A stretch of 64,000 nt of DNA from Pseudomonadota bacterium. GTDB taxonomy: Bacteria > Pseudomonadota > Gammaproteobacteria > Xanthomonadales > Xanthomonadaceae. Every line of letters starts with the position of its first letter. The first letter of the stretch is position 1. The notes beneath the pieces are model-generated. The model searched no databases. It saw only the letters and a program-made list of their open reading frames with translations, and had not been told where the DNA came from. This document shows, piece after piece, positions 26,755 to 36,365 of this stretch. The position numbers and the translations under genes were made by a program. The stretch lies in the NCBI GenBank assembly GCA_018242485.1, contig JAFEBV010000020.1, positions 62,001-126,000 of the forward strand, given 5' to 3'.

Positions 26755-27774
26755 TCACGCCTTCCACGGCAACCCGTCCAGATCGACATTGCCGCCGGTC
26801 AAGACGACGCCCACGCGCTGCCCCGCGAAGCGTCCGCGCTCGTGCAGCAGTGCTGCCAGTGCCACCGCCGAAGAGGGTTCGACGAGGATCTTCAGCCGCT
26901 CCCACAGCAATCGCATGGCGGCGACAGTCTCCTCATCCGAAGCCAGCGCGATGCCTTCCAGATGCCCGCGCAGGAAGTCGAAGGTGATCGGCGCCAGATG
27001 CGCGCGCAGGCCATCGCAGAGCGTGTCCGGGACGACCTCCTCGATCAGCCGGCCGGATGCGAGCGAAGCCTGCGCATCGGCCGCACCCGCCGGTTCCGCG
27101 CCCCACAACCGCGTACCCGACGACAGGCCGCGCACGGCGATCGCGCAGCCCGACAGCAGGCCGCCACCGCCGACGGGGGCGATCAGCGCGTCGAGTCCAT
27201 CGACTTGCCGCAGCAATTCCAGCGCGACCGTGCCTTGCCCGGCGATCACGCGCGGGTCGGCATACGGATGCACGAGCTGCGCGCCGGTCTCGGCCAGCAC
27301 CTGCGCGACGGCCGTCTCGCGCGCGGCCAGCGTCGGTGCGCAGTCGATGATGCGTGCGCCGTGGCGGGCGATGGCCTCGCGTTTGACGCGATTGGCGTTC
27401 GCCGGCACCACCACGTGTGCGGGGATGCCGCGCAGCTTCGCCGCCAGCGCCAGCGCCGCGCCGTGGTTGCCCGAGCTGTGCGTGGCCACGCCGCGCGCGG
27501 CACTATCGTCCGGCAGCGCGTACACCGCGTTGCAGGCACCGCGGAACTTGAACGCGCCCACGCGCTGGAAGTTCTCGCACTTGAAGTGCAGTTCGCAACC
27601 GGCCAGCGCATCGAGGCTGGCCGAGCGCAGCACCGGCGTGACCTGCGCGAACGGCGCGATCCGCGCGGCGGCGTCGAACACATCCGCGAGAGTCGGCGCG
27701 TGCGGGATGGCCACAGACTGAATCAGTGCCTGCGCCGCGTGCATGAGCGTGACCGGCGTCGAAACGGGGTTCAT
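26755..27774 (-). CDS. Threonine/serine dehydratase-like PLP enzyme
   Basis: Fold-type II PLP enzyme of 339 residues, related to catabolic threonine dehydratase and serine racemase. The PLP lysine is in GAFKFRGA (Lys76), the asparagine loop is SSGNHGAALA, and the phosphate-binding glycine loop is PVGGGGLLSG. There is no C-terminal ACT regulatory domain, so it is not the biosynthetic IlvA form. It probably deaminates threonine or serine to the 2-oxoacid, or racemises serine; the sequence alone does not decide. ATG 27774 is used; the family-like part begins around residue 25, so later starts are possible. Divergent from pepN, with 49 bp between the starts. Confidence 0.85.
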   Translation of the reverse strand: MNPVSTPVTLMHAAQALIQSVAIPHAPTLADVFDAAARIAPFAQVTPVLRSASLDALAGCELHFKCENFQRVGAFKFRGACNAVYALPDDSAARGVATHSSGNHGAALALAAKLRGIPAHVVVPANANRVKREAIARHGARIIDCAPTLAARETAVAQVLAETGAQLVHPYADPRVIAGQGTVALELLRQVDGLDALIAPVGGGGLLSGCAIAVRGLSSGTRLWGAEPAGAADAQASLASGRLIEEVVPDTLCDGLRAHLAPITFDFLRGHLEGIALASDEETVAAMRLLWERLKILVEPSSAVALAALLHERGRFAGQRVGVVLTGGNVDLDGLPWKA

Positions 27775-27823
27775 GTGCGCATGCTAACGTAATCGTGAAA
27801 TTTTCCTCGCGGACTTCCTTCCG

Positions 27824-30439
27824 ATGACCGACCTCGGGCCTTCCGGCCAGACCGAGACCCTGCTGTCCGACTATCGCGCGCCGGCGTGGCGCATCGTGCA
27901 TGCCGAGCTGGTCTTCGAGCTCGACGCCGAGGCCACACAGGTGCTCGCGCGCCTGCATCTGCAGGCCGATCCGGCGCAGCCCGGAGCGGCGCTGGTGCTC
28001 GACGGCGAGGATCTCGAACTGCTGTCCATCGCGCTCGATGGGCAGCCGCTGGATGCCTCGCGTTACCGCCACGATGCCCATCATCTGCGCATCGACGCCG
28101 CGCCGGCGACTTGCGTGCTGGAAACCCGCTGCCGCATCCATCCGGCGCGCAACACCCGGCTGGAAGGGCTGTATCGCAGCGGCGAGTCGTTGCTCACCCA
28201 ATGCGAGGCGCAGGGTTTCCGCCGCATCGCGTATTTCATCGACCGCCCCGATGTGATGCCGACGTGGCGCATCACCCTGCGTGGCGACAAGGCGCGTTAT
28301 CCGGTGCTGCTGGCCAATGGCAATCCGCTCGCGCAGGCCTATCTGGCCGATGGCCGCCACGAGGCGGTCTGGGAAAATCCGCATCCCACGCCCTGCTATT
28401 TGTTCGCGCTGGTCGCCGGCCGCCTGCAATGCGTGCGCAAGGACGTGCGCACCGCCGACGGCTGCGCAGTCGCCTTGCAGGTGTGGGCCGCGCCGCACGA
28501 TGTCGGCCGTTGCGCCTACGCGCTGGGCGCGGTCGAACGCGCGCTGCGCTGGGACGAGCAGCGTTTCGGCCGCTGCTACGACCTGTCGGTGTTCAACGTC
28601 GTCGCCGCGCAGGATTTCACCATGGGCGCGATGGAGAACAAGGGCCTGAACATCTTCAACGCCCGCTACATCCTCGCCGACGAGGCCACCGCCACCGATG
28701 CCGACTATCAAGGCATCGAATCGGTGATCGGGCACGAGTACTTCCACAACTGGTCGGGCAACCGGGTGACCTTGCGCGACTGGTTCCAGCTCGCGCTCAA
28801 GGAAGGGCTCACCGTGTTCCGCGATCAGGAATTCGTCGCCGACCTGCAATCGCGGCAGGTCAAGCGCATCGAGGACGTGCGCCTGCTGCGCGCGCGCCAG
28901 TTCGCCGAGGACGCCGGCGCGCTGGCGCATCCGGTGCGGCCCGACCGCTACCGCGAGATCAACAACTTCTACACGCTCACGGTGTACGAGAAGGGTGCCG
29001 AGATCGTGCGCATGCTGCATACCTTGCTGGGCGAAGCCACTTTCCGCGCCGGCATGGATCAGTATTTTTCCGAACACGATGGTCACGCGGCCACGCTGGA
29101 GGATTTTCTCGCCGCGCATGCGGCTGCCAGCGGCCGTGATTTATCGCAGTTCGCACGCTGGTACGCGCAGGTCGGCACGCCCGAACTGGACATCGCGGAC
29201 GACTTCGTCGATGGCCGCTACACCCTGCGCATCGCCCAGCGCCAGCGCGATGCGAACGCCGCGCCGCTGTTGATCCCGCTGCGCTTCGCCCTGTACGACG
29301 AACACGGCGCGCCGATCCACGCCACCCCGACGGCCAGCGATGCGGCGGTGCGCGAAGGCGTGATTGAGTTGACCGCGCCCGCGCACACGCTGGTGTTCGC
29401 GGGACTGTCGGCGCGTCCACTGCCCTCGTTCAACCAGAGCCTGAGCGCGCCGGTCAAACTTCACTACGACTACGCGCCCGCGCAACTGGCGCGGCTGGCG
29501 CGTTGCGAGCGCGACGGGCTGGGCCGCTGGGACATGCTGCAACGGCTGGCGACCGGGGTGCTGCTGCGACAGTTCGATGCGCACGCCGAAGCCCTCGGCG
29601 CACTGTCGGCCACACTCGGCGATCTGCTCGACGATGCGCATGCCGATCCGGCTTTCGTCGCCGAATGCATGGCGCTGCCGGATTTCGACACCCTCGCCGA
29701 TGCGCAAGCGCGGGTGGACATCGCCGGCCTGCTCGCCGCGCGCAAGGCGCTGCTGCTGGATCTGGCGCGCAAGCACGAAACCCGCCTGCGCCAGCGCCAT
29801 GCCGCGCTGGCCACGCGCGCCGCCGGCGGTCTGGACGGTGCGGCGATGGGCGCACGCCGACTGCGCAACGCCTGCCTTTCGTGGTTGACCGAACTGTATC
29901 CGGAAGCGCGTCTGGCCAGCGCGCAGTTCGACGCCGCCACGCGCATGACCGATCGGCTGGCCGCGCTGCGCTGCCTCGTGCACGCGGATGCGCCCGCCGC
30001 CGCGCGCGCGCAGGAAGCCTTCGCGCAACGCCACGAACACGATCCGCTGTCCACCGACAAATGGCTGGCGGTGGTGGCCACGCGCCCGCATGCGGATGCC
30101 GTCGAAGCCGTGCGCGCCTTGCTCGATTCACGCTGGTGGACACCGACCAACCCCAACCGCGTGCGCGCCATCCTCGGCAGCTTCTCGCGGATGAATCCGA
30201 CTGCCTTCCATCGTGCCAATGGTGCCGGCTATGCGTTGCTCATCGAGCAATTGCCGCTGCTGGATCGGATCAACCCGCAGGTCGCCGCGCGCCTGCTGGC
30301 CGGCTTCGAGAGCTGGCGGCGCTGGGATGGGGGCCACGATGCACTCGCCCGCGAACACCTGGAGCGCCTGCACGGCAAGCTGGCCTCGCGCGATGCCAAC
30401 GACCTGCTGGGGCGGCTGCTGGCGGCGCGCGCGGCCTGA
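27824..30439 (+). CDS. pepN: Aminopeptidase N PepN
   Basis: M1-family zinc aminopeptidase, 871 residues (E. coli PepN 870). The substrate N-terminus motif GAMENKGLNIFN precedes the zinc site HEYFHNW (HExxH, about residue 304), with the third ligand in LKEGLTVFRDQEF. The N-terminal saddle domain includes CEAQGFRRIAYFIDRPDVM and the C-terminal Ig-like and helical domains are complete. It releases N-terminal amino acids from peptides in the cytoplasm during protein turnover. ATG 27824 is used; CGGACTTCC upstream gives no strong ribosome site. Confidence 0.96.
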   Translation: MTDLGPSGQTETLLSDYRAPAWRIVHAELVFELDAEATQVLARLHLQADPAQPGAALVLDGEDLELLSIALDGQPLDASRYRHDAHHLRIDAAPATCVLETRCRIHPARNTRLEGLYRSGESLLTQCEAQGFRRIAYFIDRPDVMPTWRITLRGDKARYPVLLANGNPLAQAYLADGRHEAVWENPHPTPCYLFALVAGRLQCVRKDVRTADGCAVALQVWAAPHDVGRCAYALGAVERALRWDEQRFGRCYDLSVFNVVAAQDFTMGAMENKGLNIFNARYILADEATATDADYQGIESVIGHEYFHNWSGNRVTLRDWFQLALKEGLTVFRDQEFVADLQSRQVKRIEDVRLLRARQFAEDAGALAHPVRPDRYREINNFYTLTVYEKGAEIVRMLHTLLGEATFRAGMDQYFSEHDGHAATLEDFLAAHAAASGRDLSQFARWYAQVGTPELDIADDFVDGRYTLRIAQRQRDANAAPLLIPLRFALYDEHGAPIHATPTASDAAVREGVIELTAPAHTLVFAGLSARPLPSFNQSLSAPVKLHYDYAPAQLARLARCERDGLGRWDMLQRLATGVLLRQFDAHAEALGALSATLGDLLDDAHADPAFVAECMALPDFDTLADAQARVDIAGLLAARKALLLDLARKHETRLRQRHAALATRAAGGLDGAAMGARRLRNACLSWLTELYPEARLASAQFDAATRMTDRLAALRCLVHADAPAAARAQEAFAQRHEHDPLSTDKWLAVVATRPHADAVEAVRALLDSRWWTPTNPNRVRAILGSFSRMNPTAFHRANGAGYALLIEQLPLLDRINPQVAARLLAGFESWRRWDGGHDALAREHLERLHGKLASRDANDLLGRLLAARAA

Positions 30440-30519
30440 ACAGGTCGTCGATGCCGGCGATGGATTAAGCACCGATTCACTGCTGCGGGACAAGACTCGA
30501 AGACATCGGGAGGCCCGTC

Positions 30520-31038
30520 ATGAACCGCCTGCGCATTCTCATCACCGCCTTGAGCGCAGTGGCCTTGGCCGGCTGCGCCACCACCGGAAACGTCGGTGGC
30601 GTGCAACCTCTGGCCGATGGCAGCGGCTATTACGTCCCGGCCGACAACGGCAACGGCGACTACTACTACAACGACCCGCAGGTCGTGAACAGCTACAGCC
30701 CGTGGCAGTTCAGCATGGACTTCGGTTTCGGATCGGGCTGGTATGGCCCCGGATTCGGGCCGTGGGGCTGGTATGGGCCGGGCTACGGCTACTGGGGCTG
30801 GTACGGGCCCGGCCCGTGGTGGTATGGCCCGCCGCCGGGTTATTGGCATCACCATCATCACGCGGTGCTCGCGGTCGCCGTCGCCACCACGTGCTGTCAG
30901 CGATCATCGGTAGAGGCAAGGCCCGCGCCGCCGGTGCGGGTGCAATGGCGCGCGCCGCCCGAGCGCCGTCCCATGCGGATGGAAGCGCGCGAATCGCGTC
31001 GCGACTTCCCGCGTTCCCGCCCGCACGAGCCGCGCTGA
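30520..31038 (+). CDS. Lipoprotein with Trp/Tyr/Gly/Pro repeats
   Basis: Protein of 172 residues with a lipoprotein signal peptide and the lipobox ALAGC (Cys19). The middle (about 66-110) is a low-complexity array of GWYGPG-type units rich in Trp, Tyr, Gly and Pro, followed by five consecutive His (HHHHH) and then an Arg/Pro-rich basic tail. Such composition is seen in several small envelope lipoproteins of this order, but I do not recognise a family of known function. The ribosome site GGGAGG precedes the ATG by seven bases. It lies between pepN and rplM on the same strand. Confidence 0.8.
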   Translation: MNRLRILITALSAVALAGCATTGNVGGVQPLADGSGYYVPADNGNGDYYYNDPQVVNSYSPWQFSMDFGFGSGWYGPGFGPWGWYGPGYGYWGWYGPGPWWYGPPPGYWHHHHHAVLAVAVATTCCQRSSVEARPAPPVRVQWRAPPERRPMRMEARESRRDFPRSRPHEPR

Positions 31039-31193
31039 GTCCGCGCATCCCCACATGGCGCGCGGGTTTTGCCGCGGTGGGCTGTGCAGTGCGTCGCACG
31101 CCGAATGGGCGCGCGGGCGATGCCATCTTGCGAGCACGTCCGAGCGCACCGGAATCGGGTGGGCAGGCTGTTTCTCGCCGATCGGCCAAGCTC

Positions 31194-31222
31194 TTGCGAC
31201 TCGACCGAAAGCCCGCTATCAT
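31194..31222 (+). promoter_or_regulatory. Sigma70-type promoter of rplM-rpsI
   Basis: TTGCGA (31194-31199) and TATCAT (31217-31222) separated by 17 bp, 42 bp before the rplM start. Spacing and match to consensus are good, and the position fits a ribosomal protein operon. Inferred from sequence only. Confidence 0.7.
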
Positions 31223-31264
31223 TCCGCCTCTTTGCTATTTCCTTTTCGATTCGTTGGAGCTGTC

Positions 31265-31693
31265 ATGAAGACGTTCAGCGCCAAGCCGGAGACCGTCAAG
31301 CGCGATTGGTACCTGGTGGACGCCTCGGGCAAGACCCTCGGCCGCCTGTGTTCCGAACTCGCCACGCGCCTGCGCGGCAAGCACAAGCCCGAGTTCACCC
31401 CGCACGTGGACATCGGCGACTACCTCGTGGTCGTCAACGCCGAGAAGATCGCCGTCACCGGCAAGAAGCTCGACGACAAGATGTATCACCGGTTCACCGG
31501 CTACATCGGCAACATGAAATCCGAGACTCTCGGCCAGGTGCTCGCGCGCAAGCCCGAGCGCGTCATCGAGATCGGTGTGAAGGGCATGCTGCCGAAGAAT
31601 CCGCTCGGCCGCGCGATGTTCCGCAAGCTCAAGGTGTACAAGGGCAGCGAGCACCCGCACGTCGCTCAACAGCCGCAGGTTCTGGATCTGTAA
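31265..31693 (+). CDS. rplM: 50S ribosomal protein L13
   Basis: Large-subunit ribosomal protein L13, 142 residues, identical in length to E. coli L13. It shows the family features [40 protein letters not shown] and [23 protein letters not shown] lies seven bases before ATG 31265. It forms the conserved pair with rpsI 66 bp downstream and is preceded by the promoter listed above. An upstream open extension of the frame is not family-like and is rejected. Confidence 0.98.
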   Translation: MKTFSAKPETVKRDWYLVDASGKTLGRLCSELATRLRGKHKPEFTPHVDIGDYLVVVNAEKIAVTGKKLDDKMYHRFTGYIGNMKSETLGQVLARKPERVIEIGVKGMLPKNPLGRAMFRKLKVYKGSEHPHVAQQPQVLDL

Positions 31694-31759
31694 TTTCGCG
31701 GCCGTCCAGCCGCAACCCGCCGCACTTTCGCGTGCGGATTTCCCATCGAGAAGCGATAC

Positions 31760-32155
31760 ATGGCAACCCAGCCCCAATACGGCACCGGCCGCCGCAAGTC
31801 CTCCACCGCGCGGGTGTTCCTGCGCAGCGGCGGCAGCGGCAAGATCACCGTCAACGAACGCCCGCTCGACGAGTACTTCGGCCGCGAGACCGCGCGCATG
31901 ATCGTGCGCCAGCCGCTCGAGCTGACCCGTCACACCGAGACCTTCGACGTGCAGGTCACGGTTGCTGGCGGCGGCGGCACCGGTCAGGCCGGCGCCATCC
32001 GCCTCGGCATCGCCCGCGCGCTGATCGAGTACGACGAAACCCTGAAGCCCGATCTGCGCAAGGCCGGTTTCGTGACCCGCGACGCCCGCGAGGTCGAGCG
32101 CAAGAAGGTCGGCTTGCACAAGGCACGTCGCGCCACGCAGTTCTCCAAGCGCTGA
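31760..32155 (+). CDS. rpsI: 30S ribosomal protein S9
   Basis: Small-subunit ribosomal protein S9, 131 residues (E. coli 130). It shows [21 protein letters not shown] at the start and the basic C-terminal tail ending FSKR that reaches the P-site tRNA in known ribosome structures. It follows rplM, the universal order. A hairpin lies 21 bp after the stop and a tRNA gene 72 bp after it. Confidence 0.98.
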   Translation: MATQPQYGTGRRKSSTARVFLRSGGSGKITVNERPLDEYFGRETARMIVRQPLELTRHTETFDVQVTVAGGGGTGQAGAIRLGIARALIEYDETLKPDLRKAGFVTRDAREVERKKVGLHKARRATQFSKR

Positions 32156-32175
32156 GGTTTTCCGTTCGCGGTGGA

Positions 32176-32200
32176 GCCTGCCGAACCACGGACGGCAGGC
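32176..32200 (+). terminator. Hairpin after rpsI
   Basis: Perfect eight-bp stem (GCCTGCCG/CGGCAGGC) with a nine-base loop between rpsI and the tRNA gene. No T-run follows, so it may be a weak terminator, an mRNA 3' end or a processing signal. Confidence 0.4.
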
Positions 32201-32226
32201 GTAGAGTGCAATTTCACTAGCTCCAT

Positions 32227-32301
32227 AGCCCCGTCGCCAAGCGGTAAGGCACCTGACTCTGACTCAGGCATTCGGTGGTTCGAATCCATCCGGGGCTGCC
32301 A
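32227..32301 (+). tRNA. tRNA-Gln (anticodon CTG)
   Basis: Full cloverleaf: acceptor AGCCCCG/CGGGGCT, D arm GCC-AAGCGGTAA-GGC, anticodon stem CCTGA/TCAGG with loop CTCTGAC (anticodon CTG, reading CAG), T arm GGTGG-TTCGAAT-CCATC with one G-T pair, discriminator G and an encoded CCA. The body closely resembles gammaproteobacterial glutamine tRNAs (TCGCCAAGCGGTAAGGCA). Confidence 0.95.
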
Positions 32302-32605
32302 CCTGCACAGATCGACTATGCCAGCGCAGGTATTCAGCGCAGTCTTGTTTTAGATCGCGCACATAAATGGCCTGAATCTTGCGCTGCTTTCGTGGCCTGT
32401 GTCGTATGGACACAGAAGGCGCATCCAAGTCTACTGCTATCAGGATCCGCGCGTGAAATGCGCGGCATGAGGCTGTTTGAGGGCAGGATCAATAGCGCTG
32501 GCCATGCATCGTTCCAGCCGCTGCGGGCAGCAGGCAGACAGTTGGAGCAATCCTTCGGTTCCGGGCATGCCAAAGTAGTGCGGTCATCCTGCCCGGAGCC
32601 AGCCC
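32302..32605 (+). other. Gap of about 300 bp without a recognised gene
   Basis: Between the tRNA gene and the acyl-CoA dehydrogenase. The base composition is more mixed than in the genes. I see no coding frame with protein-like properties, no strong hairpin and no clear promoter; the promoter of the downstream gene must lie here. Confidence 0.4.
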
Positions 32606-34393
32606 ATGCCGCACTACACCCCGCCGCTGCGCGACATGCAGTTCGTCCTGCACGAGTTGCTCGACGCCGAGAACGCGCTGCGCAAGCTCGCCCCGCACGC
32701 CGACATCGACCGCGCCACCATCGACGCGGTGCTGGAGGAAGGCGGCAAGTTCTGCGCCGAGGTGATCTTCCCGCTCAACCAGTCGGGCGACCGCGAAGGC
32801 TGCACCCACCATGCCGACGGCAGCGTGAGCACGCCGAAAGGATTCAAGCAGGCCTACGACGCCTTCGTCGCCGCCGGCTGGCCGGCGCTGGGCGCCGATC
32901 CGGCCTATGGCGGGCAGGGCCTGCCGCACCTCGTGCACAGCGCCTTCATGGAGATGATGAACTCGGCCAACCAGGCCTGGTCGATGTATCCGGGCCTGTC
33001 GCACGGCGCCTACAACGCCTTGCAAGCCTTCGGCACCGAAGAACAGAAAAACGTGTATTTGCCGAAGCTGGTGTCCGGCGAATGGACCGGCACGATGTGC
33101 CTGACCGAGGCGCAGGCCGGCACCGATCTGGGCCTCGTGCGCACCCGCGCGCAGCCGCAGGCCGACGGCAGCCACGCCATCACCGGCACCAAGATCTTCA
33201 TCTCCGCCGGCGAGCACGACCTGTCGAAGAACATCGTCCACCTCGTGCTCGCGCGCCTGCCGGACGCGCCGGCGGGCACCAAGGGCATCTCGTTGTTCAT
33301 CGTGCCCAAGTTCCTGCCCGATGCGAATGGCGACGCAGGTGCGCGCAACGGCGTGGCTTGCGGCTCGATCGAGCACAAGATGGGCATCCACGCCAACGCC
33401 ACCTGCGTGATCAACTTCGACGGCGCGACCGGCTGGATGGTCGGGCAGTCCAATCGCGGCTTGAACGCGATGTTCGTGATGATGAACTCCGCGCGGCTGG
33501 GCGTGGGCATGCAGTCGGTGGGGCTGGCCGAGGTCGCCTACCAGAACTCGCTGGCCTACGCGAAGCAGCGCCTGCAAAGCCGTGCGCTCACCGGTGCGAA
33601 ATCACCCGAGCAGCCGGCCGACCCGATCATCTGCCATCCCGACGTGCGGCGCATGCTGCTCACCCAGAAGGCTTACGTCGAGGCCGCGCGCGCCTTCACT
33701 TACTGGGCGGGGCTGGCGATCGACCGCGAGCACAAGCATCCATCGGAAAAGGTGCGCGCCGACAACGCCGACCTGGTCGCCTTGCTCACCCCGGTGATCA
33801 AGGGCTTCATCACCGACAACGGCTACGAGTGCACCACGCTGGCGATGCAGGTGCTGGGCGGCCACGGCTACATCGCCGAATCGGGGCTGGAGCAATACGT
33901 GCGCGACGCGCGCATCAACATGATCTACGAGGGCACCAACACCGTGCAGGCGCTCGACCTGCTCGGCCGCAAGGTGCTCGCCGACGGCGGCGCGAAGCTG
34001 ATGAAGTTCGGCAAGGTCGTGCAGGAGTTGCTGGAAGAGCACGCCGACAACCCGGCGATGAAGGAGTTCACCGATCCGCTGGCCGCTCTGGGCATGCAGG
34101 TGCAGAAGCTGACCATGGAGATCGGCCGCAAGGCGATGGCCAATCCCGACGAAGCCGGCGCCGCGGCGGTGCCGTTCCTGCGCGTGATCGGCCACCTCGT
34201 GTTCTCGTTCTCGTGGTGCCACGCCGCCGCCGCCGCGCTGCGCAAGCTCGACAGCGGCGATCCGTTCTATCGCGCCAAGCTGATGACCGCGCGGTTCTAC
34301 TTCGCCAAGCTCTACCCGGAGAGCCACGCGATGATCGATCAGGCGCGCTCGGGTGCGACCGCGCTGATGGAGATGGAGCAGGAACTGTTCTGA
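32606..34393 (+). CDS. Acyl-CoA dehydrogenase, long C-terminal type
   Basis: FAD enzyme of 595 residues that introduces the alpha-beta double bond in acyl-CoA thioesters. It belongs to the roughly 600-residue group with an added C-terminal domain, which includes FadE-like and DmdC-like enzymes. Visible are the FAD/substrate segment TMCLTEAQAGTDLGLVRTRA, KIFISAGEHDL, the core ARLGVGMQSVGLAEVAYQN and the motif MIYEGTNTVQALDLLGRK with the probable catalytic Glu near 442. GGAG lies upstream of ATG 32606. The N-terminal segment MQFVLHELLD is typical of this subgroup. The exact acyl substrate cannot be decided. It stands alone, with no electron-transfer flavoprotein gene nearby. Confidence 0.9.
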   Translation: MPHYTPPLRDMQFVLHELLDAENALRKLAPHADIDRATIDAVLEEGGKFCAEVIFPLNQSGDREGCTHHADGSVSTPKGFKQAYDAFVAAGWPALGADPAYGGQGLPHLVHSAFMEMMNSANQAWSMYPGLSHGAYNALQAFGTEEQKNVYLPKLVSGEWTGTMCLTEAQAGTDLGLVRTRAQPQADGSHAITGTKIFISAGEHDLSKNIVHLVLARLPDAPAGTKGISLFIVPKFLPDANGDAGARNGVACGSIEHKMGIHANATCVINFDGATGWMVGQSNRGLNAMFVMMNSARLGVGMQSVGLAEVAYQNSLAYAKQRLQSRALTGAKSPEQPADPIICHPDVRRMLLTQKAYVEAARAFTYWAGLAIDREHKHPSEKVRADNADLVALLTPVIKGFITDNGYECTTLAMQVLGGHGYIAESGLEQYVRDARINMIYEGTNTVQALDLLGRKVLADGGAKLMKFGKVVQELLEEHADNPAMKEFTDPLAALGMQVQKLTMEIGRKAMANPDEAGAAAVPFLRVIGHLVFSFSWCHAAAAALRKLDSGDPFYRAKLMTARFYFAKLYPESHAMIDQARSGATALMEMEQELF

Positions 34394-34522
34394 GTCGGCG
34401 CTGCTTTCGAGAAGGCGAGGTTGCGCGATCCGCTGTCGTGCGAATCACCGCTGCTCCGGCAGGCCGCACACACAGGCGCACGCCCCCTGTGCGCGGCGCG
34501 CGCTCCTGCGTAACCTGTGCGC

Positions 34523-36328
34523 ATGCACGGTGCCGGCTATCTTGAAATCGCCCTCGTCTTCCTGCTCGCCGCGGTGATCGCGGTGCCGTTGTTCCGCAAG
34601 CTCGGGTTGGGTGCGGTGCTCGGCTACCTCGCCGCCGGCGTGGCGCTGGGACCGCAGGGCATGCAGCTCGTGCGCGATCCGCAGCGCATCCTCGGCGCTT
34701 CCGAGTTCGGCGTGGTGATGCTGCTGTTCATCATCGGTCTGGAGTTGTCGCCGGCGCGGCTGTGGGTGATGCGGCGCAAGGTGTTCGGTGTCGGCGGCTT
34801 GCAGGTACTGCTGACCGCGGCCGTGTTCGCCGGTTTGTTGATCGCCTGCGGGTTGGGCGGCAAGGCGGCGTTCGTGGTCGGCGCGGGGCTGGCGCTGTCG
34901 TCCACCGCAGTCGGCCTGCAATTGCTCGCCGAGCGTAAGGAGTTGACCACCGACTTCGGGCGGCTGTCGTTCGCCATCCTGCTGTTTCAGGATCTGGCCG
35001 CGATTCCATTGCTGGTGGCGATTCCGCTGCTGGGCGGGTTGAAGGCGGCACACACGGGTGTGCCGATGTGGCAGACGGCGTTGCAAGCGTTGGGCGCGGT
35101 CGTCGGCGTGGTGGTGATTGGGCGATTGGTGTTGCGGCAAGTGTTCCGCGTGGTCGCGGCCACCGGCATGCCCGAGGTGTTCACCGCGACCTCGCTGCTG
35201 GTGGTCGCCGGCACCGCATGGCTGATGCAGCAGGCCGGGCTGGGGATGGGGTTGGGCGCCTTCCTCGCCGGCGTGCTGCTGGCCGATTCCGAATTCCGCC
35301 ACGCGCTGGAAGCGCAGATCGAACCGTTCAAGGGCCTGCTGCTGGGCCTGTTCTTCATGGCCGTGGGCATGAGCCTGGACTTGCATCTGGTGCTGCGCCA
35401 GCCGCTGCCGATTGTGCTGGGCGTGGCCGTGTTGCTGGCGGTCAAGGGCGCGCTGTTGTTCGTGCTCGGGCGCATCGGCAAGCTGCGCGCACGGGCGGCG
35501 TTGATGCTCGCCGCAGCGCTGGCGCTGGGCGGCGAGTTCGCCTTCGTGGTGTTCGCGCAGGCGCTCAGGGCGCGCCTGATCGACGCGGCACTGCATGACG
35601 AACTGGTGGCGGTGGTCGGCTTGAGCATGGCCGCCACGCCGTTGCTGGTGATGGCCGCGTCGAGCTGGCTGGCCGCGCATCCGGCGGCGAAGGACAAGCG
35701 CGCGTTCGACGCCATCGACAACGAGAATCCGCGCGTCATCATCGCCGGCTTCGGCCGCGTGGGGCAGATCGTCGGCCGCGTGCTGCTGGCGCAGAAGATC
35801 TCCTTCACCGCGCTGGAACACAGCGCCGAGCAGGTCGATTTCATGCGCCGCTTCGGTAATCAGATCTACTTCGGCGATCCTTCCCGCGCCGACTTGTTGC
35901 GCGCCGCCCACGCCGATCGCGCGGAAGTGTTCGTGGTCGCCACCGACGATCCGGAAACCAACGTGCGCACCGCGCGGCTGGTCAAGCGCCTGTTTCCGCA
36001 CCTGAAGGTGTACGCGCGCGCACGCAACCGCCAGCATGCCTACAAATTGATGGATCTGAACGTGGACGGCGTGGTGCGCGAAACCCTGCACGGCAGCCTG
36101 GAGTTGACCCGCGGCGTGCTCGAAGCACTGGGCTTTGCGCCGGAGGTCGCGGCCGATCGCGTCGAACGCTTCCGCGCCTACGACGAGAAGCTGCTCGCCG
36201 AGCAATATCTTGTGCACGACGACGAGAGCGCGCTGATCCAGACCGCACAGGAAGCGCGGCGGGAATTGCAGGATCTGTTTCAGGCCGATGCGCAGTCCAC
36301 CCCGGCCGCATCCGGCGAACCGGGGTGA
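34523..36328 (+). CDS. Kef-type monovalent cation:proton antiporter with RCK domain
   Basis: Membrane protein of about 601 residues of the CPA2 family (KefB/KefC type). Residues 1-385 hold about 12 hydrophobic segments with the CPA2 features LGYLAAGVALGPQGM and LFQDLAAIPLLVAIPLLGG. A cytosolic RCK/TrkA-N domain follows (about 400-515) with the NAD-binding motif RVIIAGFGRVGQIVGRVLL and acidic VVATDDPETN. KefB/C proteins export potassium during electrophile stress under glutathione-adduct control, but whether this protein has that regulation is not visible. ATG 34523 is used; GTG 34517 two codons earlier is equally possible. It converges with the S10 peptidase gene. Confidence 0.88.
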   Translation: MHGAGYLEIALVFLLAAVIAVPLFRKLGLGAVLGYLAAGVALGPQGMQLVRDPQRILGASEFGVVMLLFIIGLELSPARLWVMRRKVFGVGGLQVLLTAAVFAGLLIACGLGGKAAFVVGAGLALSSTAVGLQLLAERKELTTDFGRLSFAILLFQDLAAIPLLVAIPLLGGLKAAHTGVPMWQTALQALGAVVGVVVIGRLVLRQVFRVVAATGMPEVFTATSLLVVAGTAWLMQQAGLGMGLGAFLAGVLLADSEFRHALEAQIEPFKGLLLGLFFMAVGMSLDLHLVLRQPLPIVLGVAVLLAVKGALLFVLGRIGKLRARAALMLAAALALGGEFAFVVFAQALRARLIDAALHDELVAVVGLSMAATPLLVMAASSWLAAHPAAKDKRAFDAIDNENPRVIIAGFGRVGQIVGRVLLAQKISFTALEHSAEQVDFMRRFGNQIYFGDPSRADLLRAAHADRAEVFVVATDDPETNVRTARLVKRLFPHLKVYARARNRQHAYKLMDLNVDGVVRETLHGSLELTRGVLEALGFAPEVAADRVERFRAYDEKLLAEQYLVHDDESALIQTAQEARRELQDLFQADAQSTPAASGEPG

Positions 36329-36334
36329 ATGACG

Positions 36335-36353
36335 CAGCCGCGCGATGCGGCTG
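36335..36353. terminator. Hairpin between convergent antiporter and peptidase genes
   Basis: Seven-bp perfect stem (CAGCCGC/GCGGCTG) with a five-base loop in the 37-bp gap between two convergent stops. It could serve both genes; no T-run is present. Confidence 0.35.
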
Positions 36354-36365
36354 TGAGGTGCGGGC

